From assembly GCA_013372875.1 (NCBI GenBank), contig JABXIW010000278.1, positions 1-11,240 on the forward strand: a stretch of 11,240 bases of DNA, written 5' to 3'. A program made the position numbers and the translations under genes. The notes under the pieces were generated by a model. That model was not told the DNA's origin. It saw only the letters and a program-made list of their open reading frames with translations, and did no database searches. This DNA comes from Gammaproteobacteria bacterium (GTDB lineage Bacteria > Pseudomonadota > Gammaproteobacteria > Enterobacterales > Kangiellaceae). Shown piece after piece: positions 1 through 6,299 of the stretch (position 1 is its first letter; the number at the start of each line of letters is the position of its first letter).

Positions 1-225
1 GAAGCATTGGATTACTTCGAAATCGAGTTTGATAGCCGATTTATCGAAAACAATCGAACCGAGTTGGTTAAGAGGTTTAACGGCTACTTAATCCTCACTA
101 AACCGGATGATTGGTTTTCATGCCGCCGCGCACTCAAAAACGCCTACTGTAAAGTACAACGCAGTTTACTAAGTAAAACGACGCGCTCTGCGTGTCGAGG
201 TTGTACATCTTGTCAAAGACGTTAA
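1..225 (+). CDS. NifW-like small protein, C-terminal part (5' end outside window)
   Basis: The reading frame is open from base 1 and ends at TAA 223-225, so this is the 3' part of a gene beginning upstream; the TTG at 7 need not be a start. The visible 74 residues run from EALDYFEIEFD through NRTELVKRFNGYL to a basic tail. The pattern, an acidic/aromatic segment, then xNRxxLxKRFxxYL, then a helix with RRALKNAYCK, resembles the NifW (nitrogenase-stabilizing/protective) family, where a conserved RLHILxRFxxYL is followed by a similar helix. Unlike nitrogenase-associated NifW as I recall it, the protein ends in CRGCTSCQRR, a CxxCxxC cluster close to the C terminus, with two more cysteines in the preceding helix. 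No nif gene is visible here. The NifW assignment is from memory of the family and is moderate; a metal-binding role for the tail is inference. Confidence 0.6.
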   Translation, partial: EALDYFEIEFDSRFIENNRTELVKRFNGYLILTKPDDWFSCRRALKNAYCKVQRSLLSKTTRSACRGCTSCQRR

Positions 226-242
226 TTCTTGGTGGCTTGCCT

Positions 243-293
243 AAAAAAGAACCCTGCATCTTGGCGTCACAGGGGGAAGAGCAAGGTTCTTTT
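243..293. terminator. Shared hairpin terminator between NifW-like gene and nemA
   Basis: Arms 245-257 and 281-293 pair at 12 of 13 positions (one C/A mismatch) around a 23-base loop. Read on the minus strand, the stem ends in six T residues (plus-strand A 243-248), a good intrinsic terminator for nemA. On the plus strand the stem ends in TTTT, so it may also stop the NifW-like transcript. It lies between two convergent genes, where a bidirectional terminator is expected. Confidence 0.7.
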
Positions 294-344
294 GGGTTAG
301 CTGCTGGTTTGTCGCGAGTTGCGAATCAGCTTTACGCAGATGAA

Positions 345-1445
345 TTAACCCGCGTGATACGCAGGGTAGTCCACTAAGCCTTTTTCATTGCCGCCGAACA
401 ATGTCGTAGGGTCATGTTCTGCCAGCGGATAGCCATGCTTGATGCGGCTTGGTAAGTCTGGGTTTGCAACAAACGGACGACCAAAACCGATCATGTCGGC
501 TAAAGCACTTTCAATCGCGTGTTGCGCCTTTTCTGCGTTGTAACGACCGGCATAGATCAGTTTGCCTTTATACGCCTCACGAACTGCGGTTTTAAAGTCG
601 TGCGGAGTGTCTGGTGCGTCGTCCCAATCCACTTCTGCAATGTGAATGTAAACCACATTGAGTTTATCAAGCAGCGCAGCAGCAGCGGTGTAGGTGTTGA
701 CAGGTGTGCTATCAACGGTGCCGTTTAACGAAGTGAATGGTGCAAGGCGAACACCAACACGCTCTGCGCCAATGGCTTGCGTCATTGCTTCGACCACTTC
801 ACCAAGAAAACGCAGACGGTTTTCAATTGAGCCGCCGTATTCATCGGTGCGGTTGTTCGCTTCAGAATCGATAAACTGGTTAACCAAGTAGCCATTTGCT
901 GCATGAAGTTCGACACCATCAAACCCAGCTTTTATCGCGTTTAATGCGGCTTGGCGGTATTCTTCAATAACATTCTTGATGTCTTGTTTGGTCATTTCAC
1001 GTGGCTCAACCACGTCGACAAAGCCAGGTTCGTCTGTGCCATTGTCGATAAATACTTTCACGTTTTCTGCTTTAAGCGCAGAAGAAGAAATAGGTTGCTC
1101 GCCGCCGATGTTGTCAGTATGAGTCACACGACCAACGTGCCATAATTGCGCGAAGATAACGCCGCCTTTCTCGTGCACTGCATCAGTTACTTTTTTCCAG
1201 CCAGCAATTTGCTCTGGGCTATAAATACCCGGTGTCCACGCGTAGCCTTGACCCATTGGTGAAATTTGCGTGCCTTCAGCAACAATTAATCCCGCTTCGG
1301 CGCGTTGAGCGTAGTAGGTGGCCATCATGTCGTTGGCAACATTACCCGGTTGAGAGGCTCGAGAGCGCGTCATCGGAGGCATAACGATGCGGTTTTTTAA
1401 TGAGAGAGAGCCAAGTTGAATCGGTTGAAATAATGCGTCTGTCAT
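345..1445 (-). CDS. nemA: Old Yellow Enzyme family alkene reductase (N-ethylmaleimide reductase type)
   Basis: This is a 366-residue FMN-dependent ene-reductase of the NemA/PETN reductase/OYE class, a cytosolic TIM barrel that uses NAD(P)H to reduce electrophilic C=C bonds and nitro compounds. Residues known to matter in the family fall at matching numbers: T26 in PPMTRSRA, Q100 and W102 in AQLWHVGR, the substrate pair H181/N184 with Y186 in HAANGY, R233 in VRLAP, and the phosphate-binding GFGRPF around 321-325. The H/N pair is the version seen in yeast OYE; PETN reductase has H/H. The length is typical of the family. ATG at 1445 is preceded on the minus strand by GAGG six bases upstream. It lies 11 bases after gloA, so the two are almost certainly cotranscribed, but the order (gloA first) is the reverse of the E. 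coli nemA-gloA arrangement and no nemR repressor is present. Confidence 0.95.
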   Translation of the reverse strand: MTDALFQPIQLGSLSLKNRIVMPPMTRSRASQPGNVANDMMATYYAQRAEAGLIVAEGTQISPMGQGYAWTPGIYSPEQIAGWKKVTDAVHEKGGVIFAQLWHVGRVTHTDNIGGEQPISSSALKAENVKVFIDNGTDEPGFVDVVEPREMTKQDIKNVIEEYRQAALNAIKAGFDGVELHAANGYLVNQFIDSEANNRTDEYGGSIENRLRFLGEVVEAMTQAIGAERVGVRLAPFTSLNGTVDSTPVNTYTAAAALLDKLNVVYIHIAEVDWDDAPDTPHDFKTAVREAYKGKLIYAGRYNAEKAQHAIESALADMIGFGRPFVANPDLPSRIKHGYPLAEHDPTTLFGGNEKGLVDYPAYHAG

Positions 1446-1456
1446 AGGAAACCTCG

Positions 1457-1843
1457 TTATTGTTTAGTTTGAATCAGTTCGATTGGGTAGCCGTCGGGAT
1501 CTTTAATGAAGGCGATGTGCGTTTCTCCTCCTTTCATTGGGCCGGGTTCGCGAGTGACGTTGCCACCAAGCGCTTTGATTTTTTCGCAAGCTGCGTAAAT
1601 GTCTTCACACCCAAGCGCCATGTGTCCGAATGCGTTACCTAAGTCGTAACTGCCGGTATCCCAGTTATAAGTTAGCTCGATGGTCGCGCCATCTGGTTGA
1701 TCAGGGCTACCAACAAACACCAGTGAGTAACGGTATTCTTGGTTTTCAAAACGATCCAAAACGCTCATACCCAGAACTTTTGTATAAAATTCGATAGATT
1801 TGTCTAGGTCAACAACACGGATCATCGTGTGGAGAAACTTCAT
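1457..1843 (-). CDS. gloA: Lactoylglutathione lyase (glyoxalase I)
   Basis: This enzyme isomerises the hemithioacetal of methylglyoxal and glutathione to S-lactoylglutathione, the first step of cytosolic methylglyoxal detoxification. The 128-residue protein aligns by eye along the whole of E. coli Glo[14 protein letters not shown], the [11 protein letters not shown] helix, IELTYNW, and [10 protein letters not shown]. All four metal ligands are at the E. coli positions: H5, E56, H74 and E122. This pattern, without the extra loops of the Zn enzymes, suggests a Ni2+/Co2+-type glyoxalase I (inference). ATG at 1843 is preferred over an in-frame ATG at 1873, because AAAGG lies seven bases upstream and the family begins at M-x-x-L-H-T-M. 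It is the first gene of the gloA-nemA operon and is divergent from the thioesterase gene at 2054. Confidence 0.96.
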   Translation of the reverse strand: MKFLHTMIRVVDLDKSIEFYTKVLGMSVLDRFENQEYRYSLVFVGSPDQPDGATIELTYNWDTGSYDLGNAFGHMALGCEDIYAACEKIKALGGNVTREPGPMKGGETHIAFIKDPDGYPIELIQTKQ

Positions 1844-2053
1844 AAGTCGCCTTTCATAACGTTGCGTAATCACGATGCAAACCTTATCGCCACTCTAAAT
1901 GAACTGGAAATTATCGTTAATTATGAAAATGATTATTTAACGTTATGGATAATGAGGTTGTTGGCCCTACAACGTGCAAACAAAGATTACTCGCCGTTTC
2001 TTTTTGATAATTGGCATATGCTAATTACTCTTTTTACAAGCTGAGTACTTAAC
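1844..2053. promoter_or_regulatory. Divergent control region, gloA-nemA versus thioesterase-mazG
   Basis: This 210-base, AT-rich stretch between divergent starts must hold promoters for both operons. It contains a hexamer dyad (CGTTAA 1915-1920, TTAACG 1937-1942). Inside that lies the 15-mer TGAAAATGATTATTT at 1924-1938, which agrees at 12 of 15 positions with the 7-1-7 Fur core TGATAATGATTATCA. I see no convincing -35/-10 pair for either direction. The Fur reading is only suggestive, because AT-rich DNA matches this consensus easily. Confidence 0.35.
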
Positions 2054-2482
2054 ATGTCCGCAAACAGTCACTTTTATTCCACTCACGAATCTCATTATCA
2101 ATGTGCGGTTTGTTCTTCAATCGATGCGAATCCGAACTCTTTGGCTGTGAACTACCAGTGTTTAGCCGATGGTTCTGTTGTCGGAGGGTTTCACGTTTTA
2201 CCGCGTCATCAGGGTTACACCGACCTGTTGCATGGTGGCATTGCGAGTTCGCTGCTCGATGGTGCAATGACGCACTGTTTGTTGTTTAGAGACATTCAAG
2301 CCCTTACCGCGCAGTTGGATGTGCGCTACCATGCACCTATTGAGCTAGATGATCACGTCACGATTACTGCACACTGTGAAGGTGAACGCCGCGGTATATA
2401 TCAACTGGTGGCTCAATTACTGGTCAATAATGAAGTTAGAGTGACGGCAAAAGGGAAGTTTATTCGTCCTAAAGAGGCGTAA
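2054..2482 (+). CDS. PaaI-family hotdog-fold thioesterase
   Basis: This is a 142-residue, single-domain hotdog protein. The core signature LLHGGIASSLLDGAMTHCL (residues 58-76) carries the HGG turn (60-62) and the acidic residue D69 on the following helix, where PaaI-type acyl-CoA thioesterases place their catalytic Asp/Glu. The strands after it (QLDVRYHAPI, VTITAHCEG, TAKGKFI) match the usual sheet. The likely reaction is hydrolysis of an acyl- or aryl-CoA in the cytosol; the substrate cannot be told from sequence. The N-terminal part has a CAVC pair at 17-20, before the fold proper, which could bind metal or simply be structural. The start at ATG 2054 has only a weak upstream GAG. It lies 26 bases before the MazG-type gene and probably shares its transcript. 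Confidence 0.85.
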   Translation: MSANSHFYSTHESHYQCAVCSSIDANPNSLAVNYQCLADGSVVGGFHVLPRHQGYTDLLHGGIASSLLDGAMTHCLLFRDIQALTAQLDVRYHAPIELDDHVTITAHCEGERRGIYQLVAQLLVNNEVRVTAKGKFIRPKEA

Positions 2483-2508
2483 ATAAAAACTCGTTCTACG
2501 GAGAGATA

Positions 2509-2898
2509 ATGAAGAAATTTGATGAGCTGTACGCAATTGCGACGAGAAAATCTCAATATGACCAAACCAACACTTGGTTTAAAGGCGTAGAGACTTATCT
2601 GGAGGCCATTGGCAAAGAAGTCGATGAAGTCCGTGAAGAGATTCGTGAGGACCGCCTTTGTCATTTGGAAGACGAGTTAGGCGATGTGTTGTGGAACTAT
2701 CTTAACGTATTAAAAGTGTTGGAAAGAGAAAAGGGCATAGATCCTGAGAAAGTACTCGAAAGAGCCTGCACTAAATACGAGCAGCGTGTATCTGCGATTG
2801 AATCGGGACGCAGTTGGGATGAGGTTAAACAGCAGCAGAAACAAGCCTTGAACGCGGAACATGAAACCGCGCAGTTAGAGACCATGAAGAGCCAATAA
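2509..2898 (+). CDS. MazG-family nucleotide pyrophosphohydrolase
   Basis: This 129-residue, all-alpha protein is a single-domain MazG-type NTP pyrophosphohydrolase, much shorter than the two-domain E. coli MazG. The Mg2+-binding signature ExxE...ExxD is visible as E37/E40 in KEVDEVREEI and E56/D59 in EDELGDVLW, separated by 15 residues, within the range usual for the family. The conserved KY..R segment near 89-93 (TKYEQRV) follows. It should hydrolyse (d)NTPs or a modified nucleotide to the monophosphate plus PPi; the preferred nucleotide is unknown. GGAGAG stands six bases before ATG 2509, a strong ribosome site. It is the second gene after the thioesterase. The last codons and the stop are part of a terminator stem. 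Confidence 0.9.
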   Translation: MKKFDELYAIATRKSQYDQTNTWFKGVETYLEAIGKEVDEVREEIREDRLCHLEDELGDVLWNYLNVLKVLEREKGIDPEKVLERACTKYEQRVSAIESGRSWDEVKQQQKQALNAEHETAQLETMKSQ

Positions 2899-2905
2899 CT
2901 GCGCG
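2868..2905 (+). terminator. Hairpin overlapping the mazG-type stop codon
   Basis: A perfect 10-base inverted repeat, CGCGCAGTTA (2868-2877) and TAACTGCGCG (2896-2905), flanks an 18-base loop. The TAA stop at 2896-2898 lies inside the right arm. The stem is GC-rich and is followed by the T-rich TGATATTATTT. It sits at the junction with the convergent usp gene and may act in both directions, although the T-tract is imperfect. Confidence 0.55.
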
Positions 2906-2943
2906 TGATATTATTTAAGATGCGGCGGAATGGGGAAGCCTGA

Positions 2944-3819
2944 TCAATCCTTCGTGCTATTGACCAACAGCAGGTCACAAGGCGGTTGATCAAGTAACGT
3001 GTCTACAGTGCTGCCAGACCAAAATTGGGATGACATGCTTCGTTTACACGCGCCCATAATCAGAATTGCCGCTTGTGATTGCTTAACTGCTTTTGGTAAC
3101 GCTGTTTCAGGGTTTCCTTCTGGCAGCAGTAGTGGTACTAGTGTTAACTTTTGCGCAGTAATAAAGTCCGTAATGCCTGCTTTTTGGTTGCTCAAAATCT
3201 CTGCACGATAGCGAGATAGATAAGGCGCAACGTAGCGGCAGTAAACTAACGTCATTTTTCCGCTCAAGGTTTTTTCTAGCTTTGAGCCTCGCGACACGAT
3301 GGCTTTATCTACGACCGATTTTGCATCTCCGCGATGAAGCGGATCTATCGCGCAAAGCATGTTGGCGTGAGAAGGCCATGAACGCTCACTTAATAGCAAT
3401 AAATCACAATCGTTTTTTGCTAGCTCGGTGAGTAAGGTTTGAATGTCGTGCTTGTTAAAATGCCCCACGAGCAGTAAATCTGTGTGGTCGACAAGCCGTT
3501 TCGCGACTTGAGCAATCCAATGACTCCCTTTGAAATGCTCGTAAGAGAGTGTTGGCGTTTCAACTTCCTCTTCTTCACAAAGTTCGATAACGAAGTCTTT
3601 AAATTTTGATGTCCAAGCTTCAAACTCAGCTTGTCTCTTTTCTATATGATCAGAGTTGAAACTAAGGAAATGCGCGAACGCGTGATCTTCACTCCGGCGG
3701 TGATCTTCCACCAATACCACGATGGGTTGAGCCAGCGCTGTCGCAAACTGAATCACTTTACGAAGCACCTTACGACTTGGTAAGGCGGCTTGCTGAGTCA
3801 GAAAAAATACTGGTGCCAT
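2944..3819 (-). CDS. Tandem UspA-domain universal stress protein
   Basis: This 291-residue cytosolic protein has two consecutive UspA folds, roughly 1-148 and 152-289, the layout of E. coli UspE. In domain 1 the end strand TDLLLVGHF and the CDLLLLSE segment are recognisable. In domain 2 ANMLCAIDPLHRGD starts the fold, and AAILIMGACKRS..., WSGSTVDTLL, CDLLLVNS close it. The nucleotide-binding G-x2-G-x9-G-S/T signature is degenerate: GACKR replaces the usual G-x-x-G, though SGST is kept, so ATP binding is doubtful. Such proteins are induced by starvation, oxidants and similar stresses; the partner is unknown. ATG 3819 has GGAG six bases upstream. The gene is divergent from mgtE and convergent with the MazG-type gene, so it is probably monocistronic. 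Confidence 0.9.
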   Translation of the reverse strand: MAPVFFLTQQAALPSRKVLRKVIQFATALAQPIVVLVEDHRRSEDHAFAHFLSFNSDHIEKRQAEFEAWTSKFKDFVIELCEEEEVETPTLSYEHFKGSHWIAQVAKRLVDHTDLLLVGHFNKHDIQTLLTELAKNDCDLLLLSERSWPSHANMLCAIDPLHRGDAKSVVDKAIVSRGSKLEKTLSGKMTLVYCRYVAPYLSRYRAEILSNQKAGITDFITAQKLTLVPLLLPEGNPETALPKAVKQSQAAILIMGACKRSMSSQFWSGSTVDTLLDQPPCDLLLVNSTKD

Positions 3820-4025
3820 TGATTACTCCATTATCAAACGAGGCAAATGCGCCTAATGCACACTAAAAGTTTATACCATCCCCTTATGCAAAGACGTTCT
3901 GTTTCTGCGAGCAAAATATAAATTCCGCAATTGTGCGTGCCATTGCCTAGAATTTTAACATCAGGATCTCATGCCTTTAGGTAATAGACATCGTGTTGAC
4001 ACTAACGTGATGCCCAAGGAAATCG
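3820..4025. promoter_or_regulatory. Divergent usp/mgtE control region
   Basis: These 206 bases separate divergent starts. A TATAAA lies on the minus strand at 3875-3870 and another on the plus strand at 3917-3922; each could be a -10 element, but neither has a good -35 at 16-18 bases. An imperfect dyad spans 3988-4011 (CATCGTGTT and AACGTGATG, 7 of 9 positions matching in inverted orientation), ending a few bases before the mgtE ribosome site. I do not recognise an M-box Mg2+ riboswitch here. Confidence 0.3.
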
Positions 4026-5378
4026 GTGACAATGATGATAGATTCCAGCCAATTACAAATTAATCGCAAAGTGCCTCATTTGCTTGCCGAGATCATTAAA
4101 GCGATAGAGTCGACCGAAGACCTCGGTTTTTTGAAAGACTATCAGGAAGCGCAAATCGCGAACATTTTGGAGTCGGTCAACATTGCTTATCGTAAACGCG
4201 TGATAGAAGCGGTGCCGCCAGAGAAGTACTGGACGGTATTAAACTTGCTGCGATACGACACCGCCAAGCACATTCATCAATCACTCAACAAAGAGCTGCA
4301 ACATGAACGCTTAGCGTACATCACGGATTCGGAACTGATCATCTTTGCAGACTTTCTACCGACCGAGTTTGTGGATGAGTACCTTATCGACCAAAGTGAA
4401 GAGTCGGTCGCGCACATTCAACAAGCGCTGTCGTATGAAGATAACAAAGTGGGGAGATATGCCGAGCCGCATTTTTTAGTCGCAAATCCTAAAAACAGCG
4501 TAGGAGGCATCAAAACCGAGTTGTTAAAACGTGGACAAAGCCCGGTGCGATTGATCATCGTGCGTGATGTCGGAGGCGTTATTGGGACGATAGAACCTCA
4601 AACCCTGTTGCTGCATGAGAACCATACCAAACTCACAGACTTGACCGTAGTCACGCCAATTCTGGAAGATATCCAAACGATTCAAAGCGTCAGTAAACAG
4701 GTCTCGATTGATGGTGGAGCGCATTGGTTTCCTATCATGGCTGGTGGCAAAATTATGGGCGTTTTGTCGATGGCGACCATCGCGATTACCTTGCGTGAAC
4801 TCAGCCTACAAGCTGTAGTGGCAGAAAACGTACGAAGTGAAGAAGATTTGTTCACACCATTAACTGTGGCGACAAGGCTAAGAGCACTTTGGTTGGTGAT
4901 TAACTTGCTGACCGCTTTTGTTGCCTCTGCCATCATTGGTATTTTTGATAATGTGGTCGAGCAAGTCGTTGCGCTTGCTATCTTAATGCCCGTTGTGGCG
5001 AGTATGGGCGGCATCGCAGGTAGCCAAACCTTAGCGGTGGCCATTCGGGGTATCGCATTGAACCACTTGCACCAAAGTAACTTGAAGCTATTGGTGAATA
5101 AGGAATTAAAAATCGCCACCATTAATGGCTTGATCATGGGATTAGTCATCGCGGGTGTCGTTTACATGGTGTTTGACTCTTGGCCATTGGCGCTTATTAT
5201 CTGTTGTGCAATTTTCCTCAATAGTTTGGCGGCCGCGGCATCGGGGACGTTGATACCATTCACGTTGAAGAAGTTTAACATTGCCCCCGCCGTGGCTGGC
5301 TCGGTAGTATTAACAACCGTTACCGATGTCGTCGGTTTCTTTGCGTTCTTAGGCTTAGGTGCCATCTTCTTGATATAG
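4026..5378 (+). CDS. mgtE: MgtE-family magnesium transporter
   Basis: This is a 450-residue inner-membrane Mg2+ channel/transporter. The order is: an all-helical MgtE N domain (about 15-135), a CBS pair (about 140-270, with EPHFLVANP and PILEDIQTIQSV), then a connecting helix and five membrane segments (about 285-306, 312-332, 364-384, 388-410, 424-449). The pore-lining conserved segment is MPVVASMGGIAGSQ (321-334), with GGIAGSQ replacing the GNxGxQ of Thermus MgtE. The conserved acidic pore residue is present as D434 in TTVTDVVGFF. In the family, low Mg2+ in the N/CBS domains opens the pore. The start is either GTG 4026, with AAGGA five bases upstream, or ATG 4032 or 4035; spacing favours the GTG. 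No obvious terminator follows. Confidence 0.93.
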   Translation: MTMMIDSSQLQINRKVPHLLAEIIKAIESTEDLGFLKDYQEAQIANILESVNIAYRKRVIEAVPPEKYWTVLNLLRYDTAKHIHQSLNKELQHERLAYITDSELIIFADFLPTEFVDEYLIDQSEESVAHIQQALSYEDNKVGRYAEPHFLVANPKNSVGGIKTELLKRGQSPVRLIIVRDVGGVIGTIEPQTLLLHENHTKLTDLTVVTPILEDIQTIQSVSKQVSIDGGAHWFPIMAGGKIMGVLSMATIAITLRELSLQAVVAENVRSEEDLFTPLTVATRLRALWLVINLLTAFVASAIIGIFDNVVEQVVALAILMPVVASMGGIAGSQTLAVAIRGIALNHLHQSNLKLLVNKELKIATINGLIMGLVIAGVVYMVFDSWPLALIICCAIFLNSLAAAASGTLIPFTLKKFNIAPAVAGSVVLTTVTDVVGFFAFLGLGAIFLI

Positions 5379-5486
5379 AAAGCCAATTGACGCGTTAACC
5401 TGATGAGCCAATCTCTCCATTTCCCAACCCAATATTTTGGGCAAGTTTGGTTCGCTCAAAATTCCTCCGTTATTCATACACGCTGA

Positions 5487-5580
5487 ACACGCCGTTTAAG
5501 CTTTCATTTCATCAATATTTTTCACTGCTCATTTCTATTCCAAAACTTTCCACTGCCGATCTCGCTTAACGCTGGCGTGT
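5487..5580 (+). other. Long-range imperfect inverted repeat upstream of the ATPase gene
   Basis: ACACGCC (5487-5493) pairs with GGCGTGT (5574-5580) and TTAAGC (5496-5501) with GCTTAA (5564-5569), giving 13 base pairs broken by a small asymmetric internal loop and closing a 62-base loop. It ends about 70 bases before the proposed TTG start. The 5379-5649 gap otherwise shows only a short CCCAA/TTGGG hairpin (5428-5441) without a T-tract and no coding potential that I trust. Confidence 0.35.
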
Positions 5581-5649
5581 CAAATGCCATGCCAATTTGC
5601 TTGGCTGTACACGCATTACTTCACTCAAACAAAAAATAAGGAAAAGATT

Positions 5650-6186
5650 TTGAACAAACTCATCGTATTCACTGGTGGTCCCGGTGCAGGAAAAACCTCG
5701 GTTATCGAACAACTAAAAATACAAGGCTTTATCTGCGCGCCAGAAACTGGTCGTCACGTGATACAAACGCAGGTTGCGAATCACGGTTCAGCATTACCTT
5801 GGAATGACAAACAAGCCTTTCGAGATGAAATGACAAAAGAAGAAGTGAGCAACTACCGATCTTTCAATGTCCGCCAAGGGGACGTATTTTTTGATCGCAG
5901 TATTGTGGACGTATATGGCTACAGCAAGTTGGAACAACTGCCAATCTCGCATGAGCTCATCACGCATTGCCAGACGCTTCGTTATCATCCTCAAGTATTC
6001 ATTTTTCCACCGTGGGCATCGATATTCAGTAACGATGAAGAGCGAAAACAAGATTTTTCTGAAGCGGTCGCCACGTATCAACAGATGGTCAACGCTTATC
6101 ACAAGTTTGGTTATCAATTGATCGAAGTGCCCAAAATGTCAGTCGAAGACAGAGTGGCGTTTATTCTCGACTCAGTCATCGAATAA
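5650..6186 (+). CDS. P-loop ATPase/kinase-like protein (AAA_28 type)
   Basis: This 178-residue cytosolic protein has a clean Walker A, GGPGAGKTS (9-17), immediately after the first strand NKLIVFT. A Walker B-like VFFDRSIVD (79-87) ends in Asp-Arg, as in many P-loop kinases, and a basic/acidic lid segment SNDEERKQDF (127-136) precedes the EAVATYQQMV helix. This order is typical of the AAA_28 family of small ATPases related to the NadR kinase domain; the substrate is not known. TTG 5650 is chosen because TAAGGA at 5637-5642 stands seven bases upstream and translation then begins directly at the P-loop strand, as in relatives. The upstream in-frame ATG at 5584 would add 22 unconserved-looking residues and has no ribosome site. 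It is followed after 113 bases by an exported protein gene; no functional link is evident. Confidence 0.85.
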   Translation: MNKLIVFTGGPGAGKTSVIEQLKIQGFICAPETGRHVIQTQVANHGSALPWNDKQAFRDEMTKEEVSNYRSFNVRQGDVFFDRSIVDVYGYSKLEQLPISHELITHCQTLRYHPQVFIFPPWASIFSNDEERKQDFSEAVATYQQMVNAYHKFGYQLIEVPKMSVEDRVAFILDSVIE

Positions 6187-6299
6187 GGCAGACAGGTGAA
6201 TAATGCAAACAAATGCGTAAGGCGATTGTGACCACGACGACAATATGCGCAAAGGGAGTTATTTATACTGGATAAAATTCAATAACTTAATTGAGTATT

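Noticed and set aside
3996..4001. TTGACA as the -35 of an mgtE promoter
   Set aside because: A matching -10 at normal spacing would fall at the ribosome site and start codon, leaving no leader.
3840..4025. Mg2+ riboswitch (M-box) in front of mgtE
   Set aside because: No recognisable conserved M-box elements and too little structured sequence; only short dyads are visible.
4682..5149. 155-codon open frame on the minus strand opposite mgtE
   Set aside because: It is a shadow of the transporter's hydrophobic coding region; no family resemblance or ribosome site, while the plus-strand MgtE is unambiguous.
5584..5649. ATG 5584 as start of the P-loop ATPase
   Set aside because: It adds 22 residues before the P-loop strand with no ribosome site, whereas TTG 5650 has TAAGGA at good spacing.
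6225..6244. ATTGT/ACAAT inverted repeat between the ATPase and the epimerase-like gene as an operator
   Set aside because: Only five base pairs with a 10-base gap and no support from flanking symmetry.
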